A program made the translations under genes and the position numbers. A DNA stretch of 64,000 bases from Dokdonia sp. Hel_I_53 (lineage in GTDB: Bacteria > Bacteroidota > Bacteroidia > Flavobacteriales > Flavobacteriaceae), in the NCBI RefSeq assembly GCF_007827465.1, contig NZ_VISL01000001.1, positions 1,507,001 through 1,571,000 of the forward strand, in the 5' to 3' direction. The notes beneath the pieces were generated by a model, which did no database searches, had not been told where the DNA came from, and worked only from the letters and a program-made list of their open reading frames with translations. The stretch's first letter is position 1; each line of letters begins with the position of its first letter. Positions 45,714 to 55,026 of the stretch are shown here, piece after piece.

Positions 45714-46954
45714 AGTAAATGATTACGTTTGAAATCTTTTCCTGACATAAGACCCCCAAAATTTACAGGAATGGTGCGCGTATCAATAACACCATCCAAA
45801 ATATGATTTATGTATGAGGAGCCTTTGTGGGTGACAATGAAATTTTTAGTATAAACACTTCCATATACTTTACCACGTAACTCTAAATAACCTTGAGAAT
45901 ATATTTCACCAAACACTTTGGAGTTCTTACATAATAAAATTTCGGGTAATTTTTTTTTACTTTGTATGTCACTTATATACAGCATACTACCTTCAATAGA
46001 TGCTTGTTGTCCAATAATTATTTTTGGTGTTTCTAATTCTTGATCATTTTCATTAATCAAAACGATAGCAGATGGATACTTCAAATGGGCTTCACTCTCA
46101 ACACTAATTGATGTGGAAGCTATAGCTTGTAGTTGGACTACAGCATTAGATTCAATTTTAATTTTAGGAGCAATTAAAATAATGTTTTTTGCTTTCGCGA
46201 AAGCGGAAACTGTGATAGATACGTCAGATATAAATATAATATTGCCCTCTAAATATTCTTGACCAATATATAGTGCTTTGGGGCTATAAATCATAGCAGT
46301 AGGCTCACTGAAGCTACGTATATGTGTCAGTGAGCTTTCAAGCCGTAAAGGTTCTAACGCGGACTCAAAATCATGGGAGACTAAATCCTTTAGATGCTTC
46401 ACTTTTTCTGGATTGAGTTCTGGAATCAAACCGTAGTTTGACAACTCACTCCCATGAATAAGAATTTCATTTTCTAAATATGATCCTGCTATAGAACCAG
46501 TTTTAGCTCCTCTTTCTGATAATTGTACATTACCGTATACGCTAGTTGCTCCTGTCAAAACTAGAGATTGTTCTTCATTGGGCATTGAAATAGCTAAAAT
46601 TTCTTCTTTGGATTGAGTGAGTGCAGAAAGTGTTTTAAAATTATAATTAAAAGAATGAGATTTACCCGTGCTTTCAATGATATCATAGATGCCCCAATGT
46701 TTTTTATAAATATCCTGAGTACCATTGTTATCTCTATTTAATGTGAGCGTGTCGTTATAAGGAATATTAAAATTTTCCACATAACTAAGACCATCTTCCG
46801 CAAGTGCAATACTATTATTTGCCCACTCTGATTGTTTAGAGAATTTGAGTTGTATATGCGTGTATAGTAGAAACGCAGCAAGTATACCTCCTATGATAAT
46901 ACTTATGGTTATCGCATATTGCAAGGACCCGGCGTTTATTTTTTTTAATTTCAT
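45701..46954 (-). CDS. Giant minor pseudopilin with beta-helix-like body (GspK position)
   Basis: The predicted protein has 417 residues. It starts MKLKKINAGSLQYAITISIII, a prepilin-like leader and helix without Glu at position 5, then about 90 residues of mixed sequence. From about residue 125 the chain is a regular series of short strands (TGATSVYGNVQLSERG, AKNIILIAPKIKIESNAVVQL, KVFGEIYSQGYLELRGKVYGSVY) resembling bactofilin or polymer-forming beta-helix domains. GspK is normally the large tip pseudopilin but has a different fold, so this is an unusual tip candidate. An intact palindromic repeat lies in frame (AFAKA). Confidence 0.65.
   Translation of the reverse strand: MKLKKINAGSLQYAITISIIIGGILAAFLLYTHIQLKFSKQSEWANNSIALAEDGLSYVENFNIPYNDTLTLNRDNNGTQDIYKKHWGIYDIIESTGKSHSFNYNFKTLSALTQSKEEILAISMPNEEQSLVLTGATSVYGNVQLSERGAKTGSIAGSYLENEILIHGSELSNYGLIPELNPEKVKHLKDLVSHDFESALEPLRLESSLTHIRSFSEPTAMIYSPKALYIGQEYLEGNIIFISDVSITVSAFAKAKNIILIAPKIKIESNAVVQLQAIASTSISVESEAHLKYPSAIVLINENDQELETPKIIIGQQASIEGSMLYISDIQSKKKLPEILLCKNSKVFGEIYSQGYLELRGKVYGSVYTKNFIVTHKGSSYINHILDGVIDTRTIPVNFGGLMSGKDFKRNHLLWLD
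46191..46204. repeat. Palindromic repeat inside the giant pseudopilin gene
   Basis: An intact GCTTTCGCGAAAGC core, coding AFAKA. Its presence in the secretion cluster shows the cluster has been in, or come from, a genome carrying this repeat. Confidence 0.75.
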
Positions 46955-47445
46955 GCGCCTTGAGCGATCCTTAACTTCACACGTTTATTATCAACAAGTA
47001 AAATGATACTATTTACATCTCCACGAATGACTTTTACGTTTTCAATAGATTGACCCTCTTTTAATGTATATTCTATTTGATCTATAGCAATGGTGAAAAT
47101 TTGATTTTCATTATTTTGATTTGAAATCACTCCTTTATAAATAATTTGTGGAGCTATTATAGTATTATCAAAAATAGGTGGTGGTAGAGCATTTTTAATT
47201 TTCTTAATAACCTTTTGAGGTTTTTTTATTATATGAAATGGATCTGGATAATCGATTTGAAGTTCAAAGGTATCATTAAGATTATACTCCTGCTTAACAA
47301 AAGCTGCTGTAACCTTAGGCGTAGTTAATGGTATTTCAGGTGCTTGATTAAAAAAGCCATAGTAAATAATTTGACCAATTACCACGCACCATATAGTGAT
47401 TACAGAGATTACTACAAGTTTGTTGGGTTTTTTTGCACTAGCCAT
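46951..47445 (-). CDS. GspC/PilP-like periplasmic connector
   Basis: The predicted protein has 164 residues. One N-terminal membrane helix (about 11-30) is followed by a linker and a compact C-terminal domain (IIYKGVISNQNNENQIFTIA, then LKEGQSIENVKVIRGDVNSIILLV) that matches the homology-region pattern of GspC and PilP. These proteins connect the inner-membrane platform to the secretin. It overlaps the next gene by 4 bases and the preceding lipoprotein gene by one. The assignment rests on topology and weak motif similarity. Confidence 0.65.
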   Translation of the reverse strand: MASAKKPNKLVVISVITIWCVVIGQIIYYGFFNQAPEIPLTTPKVTAAFVKQEYNLNDTFELQIDYPDPFHIIKKPQKVIKKIKNALPPPIFDNTIIAPQIIYKGVISNQNNENQIFTIAIDQIEYTLKEGQSIENVKVIRGDVNSIILLVDNKRVKLRIAQGA

Positions 47446-48107
47446 TATTCAATAGTTAACGAGCGTTCCACATATATTGTAGATGCTGTCTCATTTTCAC
47501 CACGTACTTTCCAGTTATAATCGCCTGCGCTTAATGTAACAATTCTTTGCATAGATGTAGCTAAGGTCTCATAGATAACAGTATCCGTGTTTATATTAGT
47601 CACAATTAAACGGTACTGTTCGATATTTTCTAACTCTTCCCAAGAAAATAAAATAGAAGTTTCTGTTGTGATAAAATTTTCTTCTGGAGTTAAAAGTTGT
47701 ACTTCAAGGTCAGCAACTATAACATTTTCTGGTATTACAACTAGGATATTAGTAGTGTAAGCAGTTTCATAACTGGAATTTAATCCTTTAACTCTCCATT
47801 CATAATTCCTAGGGGTTAAGGTTTTATCAACTGTCATCGTAGTAGACATGGTATCAGAAACAACATCCGTTTCTGAGATTTCTAGAGCATTTGTAAAACT
47901 TGGTGTGGCAATCTGGAATTCATATGTTGTTACAAATGGAACTTGTGACCATGTAAAAGTAATATTTCCTTCTGTCACCTCTGCATTTTGGCTAGGAGCG
48001 AGTGTAAGTATCTGATTCTCAGAAATATCTTCTACACTCACGATATCCTCACAAGAAATCAATGTTAAGATCGAGGTGATAAATATTATAAGTGTAAATC
48101 TCATCAT
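47445..48107 (-). CDS. Lipoprotein with two fibronectin type III-like modules
   Basis: The predicted protein has 220 residues. The lipoprotein signal ends in LISC (Cys19). Two modules follow: one with ITFTWSQVPFVTTYEFQIA...YEWRVKGLNSS and one with ILFSWEELENIEQYRLIVT...YNWKVRGENE. The W..V..A/E.Y...V and Y.W+V+G pattern is that of FN3-like repeats in flavobacterial lipoproteins. Such modules usually bind protein or carbohydrate. It is inside the secretion operon and is not part of classical T2SS or T4P sets. Possible roles are a pilotin-like or surface accessory factor. Confidence 0.65.
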   Translation of the reverse strand: MMRFTLIIFITSILTLISCEDIVSVEDISENQILTLAPSQNAEVTEGNITFTWSQVPFVTTYEFQIATPSFTNALEISETDVVSDTMSTTMTVDKTLTPRNYEWRVKGLNSSYETAYTTNILVVIPENVIVADLEVQLLTPEENFITTETSILFSWEELENIEQYRLIVTNINTDTVIYETLATSMQRIVTLSAGDYNWKVRGENETASTIYVERSLTIE

Positions 48108-48799
48108 TAAAAGTCAAATAAACTTTTTTGTTCTTTAAAATCTTGAACCCTATTTTTTAAGGAATTATCACATTTTTTTCCAGCTTCTAAAACATCCATC
48201 ACTTGTATTTGAAATTTTTGATTTAAACCGTAACAAAATGTAGAAACCTCATAATCTAACAGTTGAAATTCCTTAAAGGAAACTATTGATATATCATTTT
48301 GAGAATCATGTACCTCTAAATATAACGTATTGTCTTTTGCTTGTTTCAAAAAAATATTTGAGGCAGTATTAAGTCTTTGATTATTTCTTGTGATAATACT
48401 TATTTTAGTAATTACTCCCGCACTTGAAGTGTTCTTGATAAAGTTTAGTGTAGCCTTATCATTATTAATTTGTTGAATATATTTAATGTCATCTATAAGT
48501 TCTAGCTCATAATAAACATCAGGTCTAATAGGCTGTAGCGTATCAATAATAGCTTTACTTTTTAAAAGTTTTGTTGCTTTTTTCTTGAGTGGTGCTATCT
48601 CTTTAATAGTTACACGTAAAGGAGTAGAAAGAGGAGGCGTTGTTTTTACCTCCAGATCCTTGCTTAAGCCCCCCCTTGTATCAATAATTTGACCAATCTC
48701 AAGATGTGCAACTACCTCTTTTCGAATTACCTGCTCACGTATGCTATTGCAACTTGTTAAAATTACAATTATTACTATATATAAGGTTGCTTTCTTCAT
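48107..48799 (-). CDS. Uncharacterised lipoprotein in the secretion cluster
   Basis: The predicted protein has 230 residues from the ATG at 48799; a longer frame starts at 48865 but that extension would bury the lipoprotein signal. The signal reads MKKATLYIVIIVILTSC, giving lipidated Cys17. The mature protein has no recognised motif; it contains two late cysteines (FCYG and KKCD). Its stop overlaps the FN3 lipoprotein start by one base, so it is translated with it. It could be the pilotin that guides the secretin, but this is only position-based inference. Confidence 0.6.
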   Translation of the reverse strand: MKKATLYIVIIVILTSCNSIREQVIRKEVVAHLEIGQIIDTRGGLSKDLEVKTTPPLSTPLRVTIKEIAPLKKKATKLLKSKAIIDTLQPIRPDVYYELELIDDIKYIQQINNDKATLNFIKNTSSAGVITKISIITRNNQRLNTASNIFLKQAKDNTLYLEVHDSQNDISIVSFKEFQLLDYEVSTFCYGLNQKFQIQVMDVLEAGKKCDNSLKNRVQDFKEQKSLFDF

Positions 48800-49209
48800 T
48801 GCATTCAAATATAATAGATTAATAAAGAAAGAATTTATAGCGACTACTTTTTTTAATAAAAACAATTGAAATTATAATCTGATCTAATTCTTTCTTTTTC
48901 CAAGCGTGCTGTGATTTGTCCAATAAATACCTCTATTCTCTTATGCATACATAAAATAGGTAAATTAAATCTGTTATAAATAACTAAATTTCAACTGATT
49001 GATTAGAATGTTAGATCAACACCTACTATTCATCATAACTTTGTATGTTTTAAACTTTCTCAAAAGACTTTTGTTTTCATAACTAATATTATCTAACTTT
49101 TATAATTTAATGATTTAGCTGTAGGCTTCCCCTTTTTAGGGAAGCTTACATAGCAAATCGAAATGCATTTCAAAAGTAGAAACACTATGGTGACCTCAGT
49201 GTTTAAAAC
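48800..49209 (-). other. Gap dividing the secretion cluster into two transcription blocks
   Basis: A 410-base non-coding stretch, the only break in an otherwise overlapping cluster. It holds an imperfect hairpin at 49121-49149 (arms GGCTTCCC / GGGAAGC) about 60 bases past the stop of the GspM-like gene, without a clear T-run. The downstream lipoprotein gene may have its own promoter here, but no good TAnnTTTG box was seen. Confidence 0.5.
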
Positions 49210-49722
49210 TTACTTAATTAATTGTAGCAGAATATTGCCTACAAGATGATTTTCTTTTGAATATTTAATTCTAACTTTTTCTAAATTTAAACTAGCAATC
49301 ATTCCAAATTTATGTCGCTGTTCTAAATGATAGGCAAGTTTTAGAATGGCATGATATTCACCAGTGACAGAGAACTGGTAGGATTGTACAGTGTAGTCAT
49401 TTATGCTGGAGATATGAGGCTTTTCAAAAGATAAAATTTGTAGTTTTTCTTTTTTAGCAAAATCCTCTAACACGTTGAGTAAATTATTTTGTAAAGAAGT
49501 ATCTGTAATGCGATAGTGATGTAATAGGCTGTCGTAATAGTTACTTTTTGTTTCTAATGCATATTTTTTTTGAGGAAAATTAGCTGCTAATTTTTCTTGC
49601 TCTATGAGCATTTTATAATTTGAATAAACTGCAAGCGTGTCTTTAAAGGCGGCAAAATAACCTATAAGAATCATTAATATAAAACCAAATAATAGTAAGT
49701 AGTTTTTGTTTTTAATCTTCAT
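49210..49722 (-). CDS. GspM/PilO-like inner-membrane protein
   Basis: The predicted protein has 170 residues: one N-terminal membrane helix (about 7-27), a coiled-coil-like segment, and a small C-terminal domain with VQSYQFSVTGEYHAILKLAYHLEQR, the ferredoxin-like fold pattern of PilO and GspM. It pairs with the GspL/PilN-like protein encoded just upstream (11-base overlap). Together they align the platform with the periplasmic parts. It ends the first block of the cluster. Confidence 0.75.
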   Translation of the reverse strand: MKIKNKNYLLLFGFILMILIGYFAAFKDTLAVYSNYKMLIEQEKLAANFPQKKYALETKSNYYDSLLHHYRITDTSLQNNLLNVLEDFAKKEKLQILSFEKPHISSINDYTVQSYQFSVTGEYHAILKLAYHLEQRHKFGMIASLNLEKVRIKYSKENHLVGNILLQLIK

Positions 49723-50917
49723 TCAAATCGATATTTAAAATAAAACTAGACTGCCGGCTTTGATTTGATACACTTTCAATGGAAATATTTTTTATAAACT
49801 TTTCTTTCTCAAGTAACCTTATCCAACCTGTCAATTCATTAATCTCACTTAGTGTGCCTGAAACAACAATGTTATTTTTAAATATTTCTATAATTTTATC
49901 TGTACGAATTCGTTTTTGAATGGGTTGGTAGATAATAGCAGAAAGATTTATTGAGGTAGGTTTTGTTTTTGCAATTTGATTAATAAAAAAGGAGCTTCTA
50001 GAGGATGTTGAATGTATGACGTCTTCAAATAATTTTTGTTTTTTATTTACTATTGAATCTTGCTCAATAATCGCTTCTCGTTGAGATTTATTTATCTCTG
50101 ATAACTGAATTAGGTGTTGGACTTTGTCGAAATAATGAGTATAATAAAATGTATTTAGTACTGCAATTACAAATAAAAATCCAACACTAATGGGTAGCGC
50201 CAAGTTAAACAATCGATTTTGCTTAAAGTTTTGTAGCTGCTTATTCTCAAGGACATCAAAATTTGAAATTGTCTGGTTTTCTTTTCCTGTATATAAAGTT
50301 AGTGCCCCAGAAAATAATAAAATATTAGATGAGGATAAGGTGAGTCCCTCTAGATAATATTCTTCATAACTGTGTGCTGAAGATGGGATGATTTCAAGAT
50401 GTTTACCTGGATTTAAGATTTTATAATTATTAAAATTAAGACTTTGAGATAATTTTAAATATGGAATGATTGTTTCTATACAAGAACACCCTAAACTCAA
50501 CTGTGTAATGTGAATGTTATGTTTCTCAAAATCCACTATACATTCATCAATATATGCTTTCTGACAGATGAAGAGATGAACATCTTCATCTGCTATAAAA
50601 TACTGATAATAAAAATCTTCACTACGAACGCTCGGGTATACTTCTTGAACAATTTTATTTAAATCGTATTGATTTTTTGTTACAGTTTTGTAAATAACCT
50701 CCTCATTGTTAACTATAAGATGGTGGGCTTTTCCCTTTGCGTTTGTAATTAGTTTGTCATCGATGGATGTGTATGTTTCTGCACCTACAATACTTAAGTC
50801 ACTATGTATTACTTGTGTAACTAAATTATTTAAAACTAAGCCATCGTTGAGTTGGGTGACTTCAATACAACTGTAGGTATTTCTGTAAATAATATTTTCT
50901 AACAAACTAAATCCCAT
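49712..50917 (-). CDS. GspL-like protein (PilM-like and PilN-like regions in one chain)
   Basis: The predicted protein has 401 residues. The N-terminal about 225 residues look like a degenerate actin-like (PilM or GspL cytoplasmic) domain. One membrane helix (about 237-258, LPISVGFLFVIAVLNTFYY) is followed by a coiled coil and a periplasmic domain with IVVSGTLSEINELTGWIRLLEKEKFIKNI, the PilN signature. A single polypeptide covering both roles is the T2SS arrangement. It overlaps the secretin stop by one base and the GspM-like gene by 11 bases. Nucleotide-binding motifs of PilM are not evident. Confidence 0.75.
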   Translation of the reverse strand: MGFSLLENIIYRNTYSCIEVTQLNDGLVLNNLVTQVIHSDLSIVGAETYTSIDDKLITNAKGKAHHLIVNNEEVIYKTVTKNQYDLNKIVQEVYPSVRSEDFYYQYFIADEDVHLFICQKAYIDECIVDFEKHNIHITQLSLGCSCIETIIPYLKLSQSLNFNNYKILNPGKHLEIIPSSAHSYEEYYLEGLTLSSSNILLFSGALTLYTGKENQTISNFDVLENKQLQNFKQNRLFNLALPISVGFLFVIAVLNTFYYTHYFDKVQHLIQLSEINKSQREAIIEQDSIVNKKQKLFEDVIHSTSSRSSFFINQIAKTKPTSINLSAIIYQPIQKRIRTDKIIEIFKNNIVVSGTLSEINELTGWIRLLEKEKFIKNISIESVSNQSRQSSFILNIDLNED

Positions 50918-53091
50918 TAGTAAAAAACAGTTGGTTTAATTAATATACTGAGTTTAGATTTAGATGCACTTCTGGTTCTTTGACTAAATAAATATTTAAT
51001 AATTGGTATCCTAGCTAGAAAAGGTACACCTTGTCCAGAACTCACTTTGGAGCTTGATTCTAACCCCCCTAAAACAATAATGTCATTACTTTGAGCCCTT
51101 ACTATAGAAGTAAGTTCACGGCTATTAATTCCTGGAGGTGCATCTGGAGCAATACGTTCCCCATTAAAATTTGATTGAATTACCCTTATATCCATAGTGA
51201 TTTCTCCGTCTAAAGAAACGAATGGCTTAACTTCTAAAGACAACTCTGCGTCTATAGGTTGATAATTTACAATTTCTGAAGTAGCAGGGTTTTGTGAACC
51301 AATGAAAGTCTGTGATGTCACAGCATAATAACTAGTTTGACCATTAGAAAAACTAGCTCTATGACCATTCAAAGTAGCAATTCTAGGAGAGTCTTTTATT
51401 TTAAAATTTCCATTTGTTTCTGATGCTCTTATATTTGCGTAAAAATTTGGAACTACTTTTCCGATATTAAAAAAACTTGAACCATCAATACGACCAAGAA
51501 TGCGATTAACAGTGTTTGCTCCTAAGTTAAGATTGGTTGATGGAAAGATTTGACCCTGTGTTGAAGTAGGCTCAGTACCTATACCCCATTCTACCCCGAG
51601 GTCAATTGAACTATTTTTGTTGGTTTCTAAAATCATAACCTCTAACACTATTAAGGGTACTTTTTTATCAATTTCAGAAATAAAAGCTTTAAAGCGTTCT
51701 ATATTAGAACTAGGTCCACTTACTACAAAAGCATTTAATTCTTCATCTATTGTAATTTCAATATCCTTCTGTATGTCAATAGGAATAATTTCTTTAAGAT
51801 TACTGTTAACTAACAAGTTACGATTACTTAAGCTCTGAGTACTATTATTTTCCTGTTGATTTCTATTAAATGGTTGGTTTCCATTATTAGTAACTGCACT
51901 GCCTAATTGAGAATTAATAGAAGCTGTTCTTCCGGCCCTTCTGGTGCCAGTATCGGGATCTGATAATATGATAACAGATCTATTTTTTAATTGAATAAGC
52001 TCAGAGCTGCGCACCGTGAGTTGTTCTGACAAACCGAAGTAATAAATGTCATTTTGCTTTTTCCAAGTAAATTGTTTATTTTTTTGTGAAGGGGTCTGAT
52101 TATTTATATTAACTGAATTTTTAGAAACACTGGCAGAATTTTGGCCATTTTCAAAAATTTTGGCTAAGAGGGTGTCAAATGATATTTCTTTAGATTTTAC
52201 ACTAACTAAACCTGCATCATCAAGGGGAGTTGCTGTAAAGATGTCGATATCTAATTTTTCACTAATGTCGTAGATAACATCTTTAATGGAGGCATTGAAA
52301 AAATCTACCTCTAAAAGTTTTAACTCTTTATCTAATACTTCAAAAAAGAAGTTTGAATTTCTCACATTTGAGACTCTCCTTCTTTTTGCTGGAGTAGTAC
52401 CATTATTGGATGAGATAGCATTTTCTTCTAACCCATTTTCAAACTCATAAACACCATCTTTAGAGATATTAAGGTTAAGATTATTTGAGAAAGCTAGCTT
52501 TTCCATAGCTAGGTCAAGGGGCAAATCATTAATAAAACCATTAACTATAGTGTTTTCAAGATCTGGAGAATAAAATATTCCTTTACCAGTTTTTGTTGAT
52601 ATCAATTTTAAAACCTCTGGTAGTGGGTCATTTTTTAAATCAATACTTAACCTCATAGTATTCTGACTATATTCAACAGGTATACTTCTCTCTACAGGTG
52701 CGACATATGGAGGTTGGAAGTTTTTGAAAAACAAAATCTTGCCAGAGAAGTCGATTTCAAGATTATAAGTTTTACATAAATAAAGTAAAACGTCCTTAAC
52801 AAGAACATTTCTAAAACTATTATTCACTTGAATTCCTGAAAGGCCTTGACTTGTGTCAATGTTTATGTTATGTATCTCAGATACACTTATTAAAAATGTT
52901 GTGAGATTTATATTTTGAGCCTTTATATTGAGCTCTTCAGAGAGCCCTGGTATTTCAGGAATCAAGCTTTCTAGGCGTTGCTCAAGTAAAATTATTCGAG
53001 ACTTACTTCCATCTTGACTGTAAGAGTAGTTGGCAGAAAGTAAAATTAGGACGATGACAAAAATGTATTTCATAAAAATATTACTGATCAT
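50917..53091 (-). CDS. Secretin (GspD/PilQ-like outer-membrane channel)
   Basis: The predicted protein has 724 residues. ATG starts at 53091 and 53073 are both possible; the second gives a cleaner signal peptide (MKYIFVIVLILLSANYSYSQ). N-terminal STN-like and N-domains (LTTFLISVSEIHNINID; LLEVDFFNASIKDVIYDIS) precede the C-terminal secretin domain, which shows KDSPRIATLNGHRASF and the closing motif VPFLARIPIIKYLFSQR...LSILIKPTVFY. It should form the multimeric outer-membrane pore of the machine. It overlaps the ATPase gene by 11 bases. A low-complexity Asn/Gln-rich stretch occurs at about residues 385-420. Confidence 0.92.
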   Translation of the reverse strand: MISNIFMKYIFVIVLILLSANYSYSQDGSKSRIILLEQRLESLIPEIPGLSEELNIKAQNINLTTFLISVSEIHNINIDTSQGLSGIQVNNSFRNVLVKDVLLYLCKTYNLEIDFSGKILFFKNFQPPYVAPVERSIPVEYSQNTMRLSIDLKNDPLPEVLKLISTKTGKGIFYSPDLENTIVNGFINDLPLDLAMEKLAFSNNLNLNISKDGVYEFENGLEENAISSNNGTTPAKRRRVSNVRNSNFFFEVLDKELKLLEVDFFNASIKDVIYDISEKLDIDIFTATPLDDAGLVSVKSKEISFDTLLAKIFENGQNSASVSKNSVNINNQTPSQKNKQFTWKKQNDIYYFGLSEQLTVRSSELIQLKNRSVIILSDPDTGTRRAGRTASINSQLGSAVTNNGNQPFNRNQQENNSTQSLSNRNLLVNSNLKEIIPIDIQKDIEITIDEELNAFVVSGPSSNIERFKAFISEIDKKVPLIVLEVMILETNKNSSIDLGVEWGIGTEPTSTQGQIFPSTNLNLGANTVNRILGRIDGSSFFNIGKVVPNFYANIRASETNGNFKIKDSPRIATLNGHRASFSNGQTSYYAVTSQTFIGSQNPATSEIVNYQPIDAELSLEVKPFVSLDGEITMDIRVIQSNFNGERIAPDAPPGINSRELTSIVRAQSNDIIVLGGLESSSKVSSGQGVPFLARIPIIKYLFSQRTRSASKSKLSILIKPTVFY

Positions 53092-54508
53092 TTACTAAAA
53101 GGGAGAAAACCTCATCTGGACTTGTTACTCCTTCTAGGATAAGAGTCCAAGATTGTTGAGCCAAAGTTCTTAAATTATTCTTTTTGTAATAATTATCTAT
53201 TGATAATTCATTATTTTTAATATGCTTACCTACCTCTCTAGAGATAGGAAGGAGTTCATATATTGCTTGTCTACCTGTATAGCCCGTAAAATAACATTTA
53301 TTGCAACCCTTAGCAACATAATGACAATCAATAGGCTGGGGTGGTGTAAATTTTTTAGGAAATGAAGATTCTGTTATTGCAACTTTTTGTTTGCAGCATT
53401 TACAAAGCTTCCTTATCAATCGTTGTGCAACACTTAATTTTAACGTAGTAGCTATTAAATGATTAGGAACTCCCATATCTTTTAGTCTTGAAACTGTATC
53501 CCATGCAGAATTAGAATGTATGGTAGATAAAACTAAATGCCCAGTAAGGGCAGCTCTAATTGCCATATTTGCCGTTTTTGCATCTCTTATTTCCCCTACC
53601 ATAATAATATCAGGGTCTTGTCGTAAAAATGTTTTTAGCGCAGTTTCAAAATTCAAGCCTATATCTTCTCTTAATTGCATTTGCATTACACCTCCTAGCG
53701 TATATTCTATTGGATCTTCAATGGTTAAAATTTTAGTATCTGGAGTGTTTAATTTTTTTAACGTGGCATATAAGGTTGTTGTTTTACCAGAACCTGTAGG
53801 TCCAGAAATCAATATTATTCCATGAGGATTTTTGATACTATCACTATAAGTTATAATGTCCTCATTAGTAAATCCTAAATTTGATATATCTATATTAGAA
53901 GTATCTCTACTTAAAATTCTTAAAACAATACTTTCACCATTGAGAGAGGGTAATGTTGATACTCTTATATCAAATTCCTCGTTTTGTGTTTTAATTGTAA
54001 TTCTTCCATCCTGAGGGATACGTTTTTGGGAAATATCGAGTCCTGCTTTATTTTTTATGCGATTAATTATTGTTGCATAGTCCTTCTTTTTAATTGTATA
54101 ATATTCTTTTAAACGACCGTCTAATCTCAAACGAACTCTACAGGAATTTTCTAAAGGCTCAAAGTGTACATCACTACTACCTATTGACTTAGCAGAGAGA
54201 AGAACTTTGTCTAGAAAATCTTCAGTGTAGTGGAGGCTCTCTTTTTTTGACTGAGAGGATTGCCGGTAATTTAAACTTAGTAAATCATTAAGTTTCTCAG
54301 TTTCAATATAATTAAGCTGTATACCCTTCCCTAAAAGAATGCTTAGCTCTTTGGAGCGTCGTTTGAGATCCTTGGTATCAGAATAACATAAAAGCGTATT
54401 GCTATCAAATTCTTTTGGAACAATACGGTAGGTATAGGCTTGATCTGCAGAAATGGTTTGTTTTAATACCAGAGGCAACTCAAATTCTTTCTGATTTTTT
54501 TTTGTCAT
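53081..54508 (-). CDS. Assembly ATPase (GspE/PilB-like)
   Basis: The predicted protein has 475 residues, shorter than most PilB because the N-terminal N1 domain is reduced. Walker A GPTGSGKT is near residue 237, followed by the Asp box (ILTIEDPIEY), Walker B (IMVGEIRDAKTA) and the His box (TGHLVLSTIHSN). A zinc site is formed by CKCCKQK and CNKCYFTGYTGR. It powers pseudopilin assembly. No second, PilT-like retraction ATPase is present in the cluster, which favours a secretion-type over a twitching-type filament. Confidence 0.95.
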   Translation of the reverse strand: MTKKNQKEFELPLVLKQTISADQAYTYRIVPKEFDSNTLLCYSDTKDLKRRSKELSILLGKGIQLNYIETEKLNDLLSLNYRQSSQSKKESLHYTEDFLDKVLLSAKSIGSSDVHFEPLENSCRVRLRLDGRLKEYYTIKKKDYATIINRIKNKAGLDISQKRIPQDGRITIKTQNEEFDIRVSTLPSLNGESIVLRILSRDTSNIDISNLGFTNEDIITYSDSIKNPHGIILISGPTGSGKTTTLYATLKKLNTPDTKILTIEDPIEYTLGGVMQMQLREDIGLNFETALKTFLRQDPDIIMVGEIRDAKTANMAIRAALTGHLVLSTIHSNSAWDTVSRLKDMGVPNHLIATTLKLSVAQRLIRKLCKCCKQKVAITESSFPKKFTPPQPIDCHYVAKGCNKCYFTGYTGRQAIYELLPISREVGKHIKNNELSIDNYYKKNNLRTLAQQSWTLILEGVTSPDEVFSLLVNDQ

Positions 54509-55026
54509 AATAAATACAAATTAGCATTGTAGCCTAACCAATAAACAATATAAACTAACAAGTAATAAATAGCCAGATATCCAGCTAAAGGTACCATAGT
54601 AGCAATGTGTTTAGAATTTCGCTTTCGCGAAAGCGTAACCCTCGCTACACGTGTGATTATTAAGTGACAAATTAATGAAGCAATGAGCCCAAAGACAAAT
54701 AACACCGCAAAACTATAAGTGGCAAATGTACAAGATATTGCTATGAACATTAGAATGTCCCCTAGACCAATTGCATCTTTATAAGAAAATTTACCAGTTT
54801 TAAAATATATAAAGAGTAACAGAAAGAATAGAATAAATCCCGTAAAAATAAGATTAAAGCTAGTATTAATAATCAGGTTTTGGAAGCCTACCTCTTGGTA
54901 GTGCAAATATGTAATTTGAATCGCTAAAGTCAAAAATAGAAACCAGTACACAGCACGGTCTCTAATATCTTGATAAAAAATAGCAATTAAATTAAGTGTG
55001 AGAAGAATTTTGACCGTAAGAATCAA
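54505..55026 (-). CDS. Prepilin peptidase (A24 family, no methylase domain)
   Basis: The predicted protein has 173 residues, several hydrophobic helices and the two aspartates expected of the family: Asp20 in FYQDIRDRAVYW and Asp90 in the GLGD box. The N-terminal methyltransferase domain and zinc cysteines of PilD are absent, giving a TadV- or FlaK-like size. It should cleave the pseudopilin leaders. The start is a TTG whose bases overlap the stop of the pilin gene (TTGA). An intact palindromic repeat (54621-54634) encodes LSRKR in frame. Confidence 0.88.
   Translation of the reverse strand: MILTVKILLTLNLIAIFYQDIRDRAVYWFLFLTLAIQITYLHYQEVGFQNLIINTSFNLIFTGFILFFLLLFIYFKTGKFSYKDAIGLGDILMFIAISCTFATYSFAVLFVFGLIASLICHLIITRVARVTLSRKRNSKHIATMVPLAGYLAIYYLLVYIVYWLGYNANLYLL
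54621..54634. repeat. Palindromic repeat inside the prepilin peptidase gene
   Basis: An intact GCTTTCGCGAAAGC core read in a different frame from the other coding copies (LSRKR rather than AFAKA), in a cytoplasmic loop of the protein. Confidence 0.75.
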
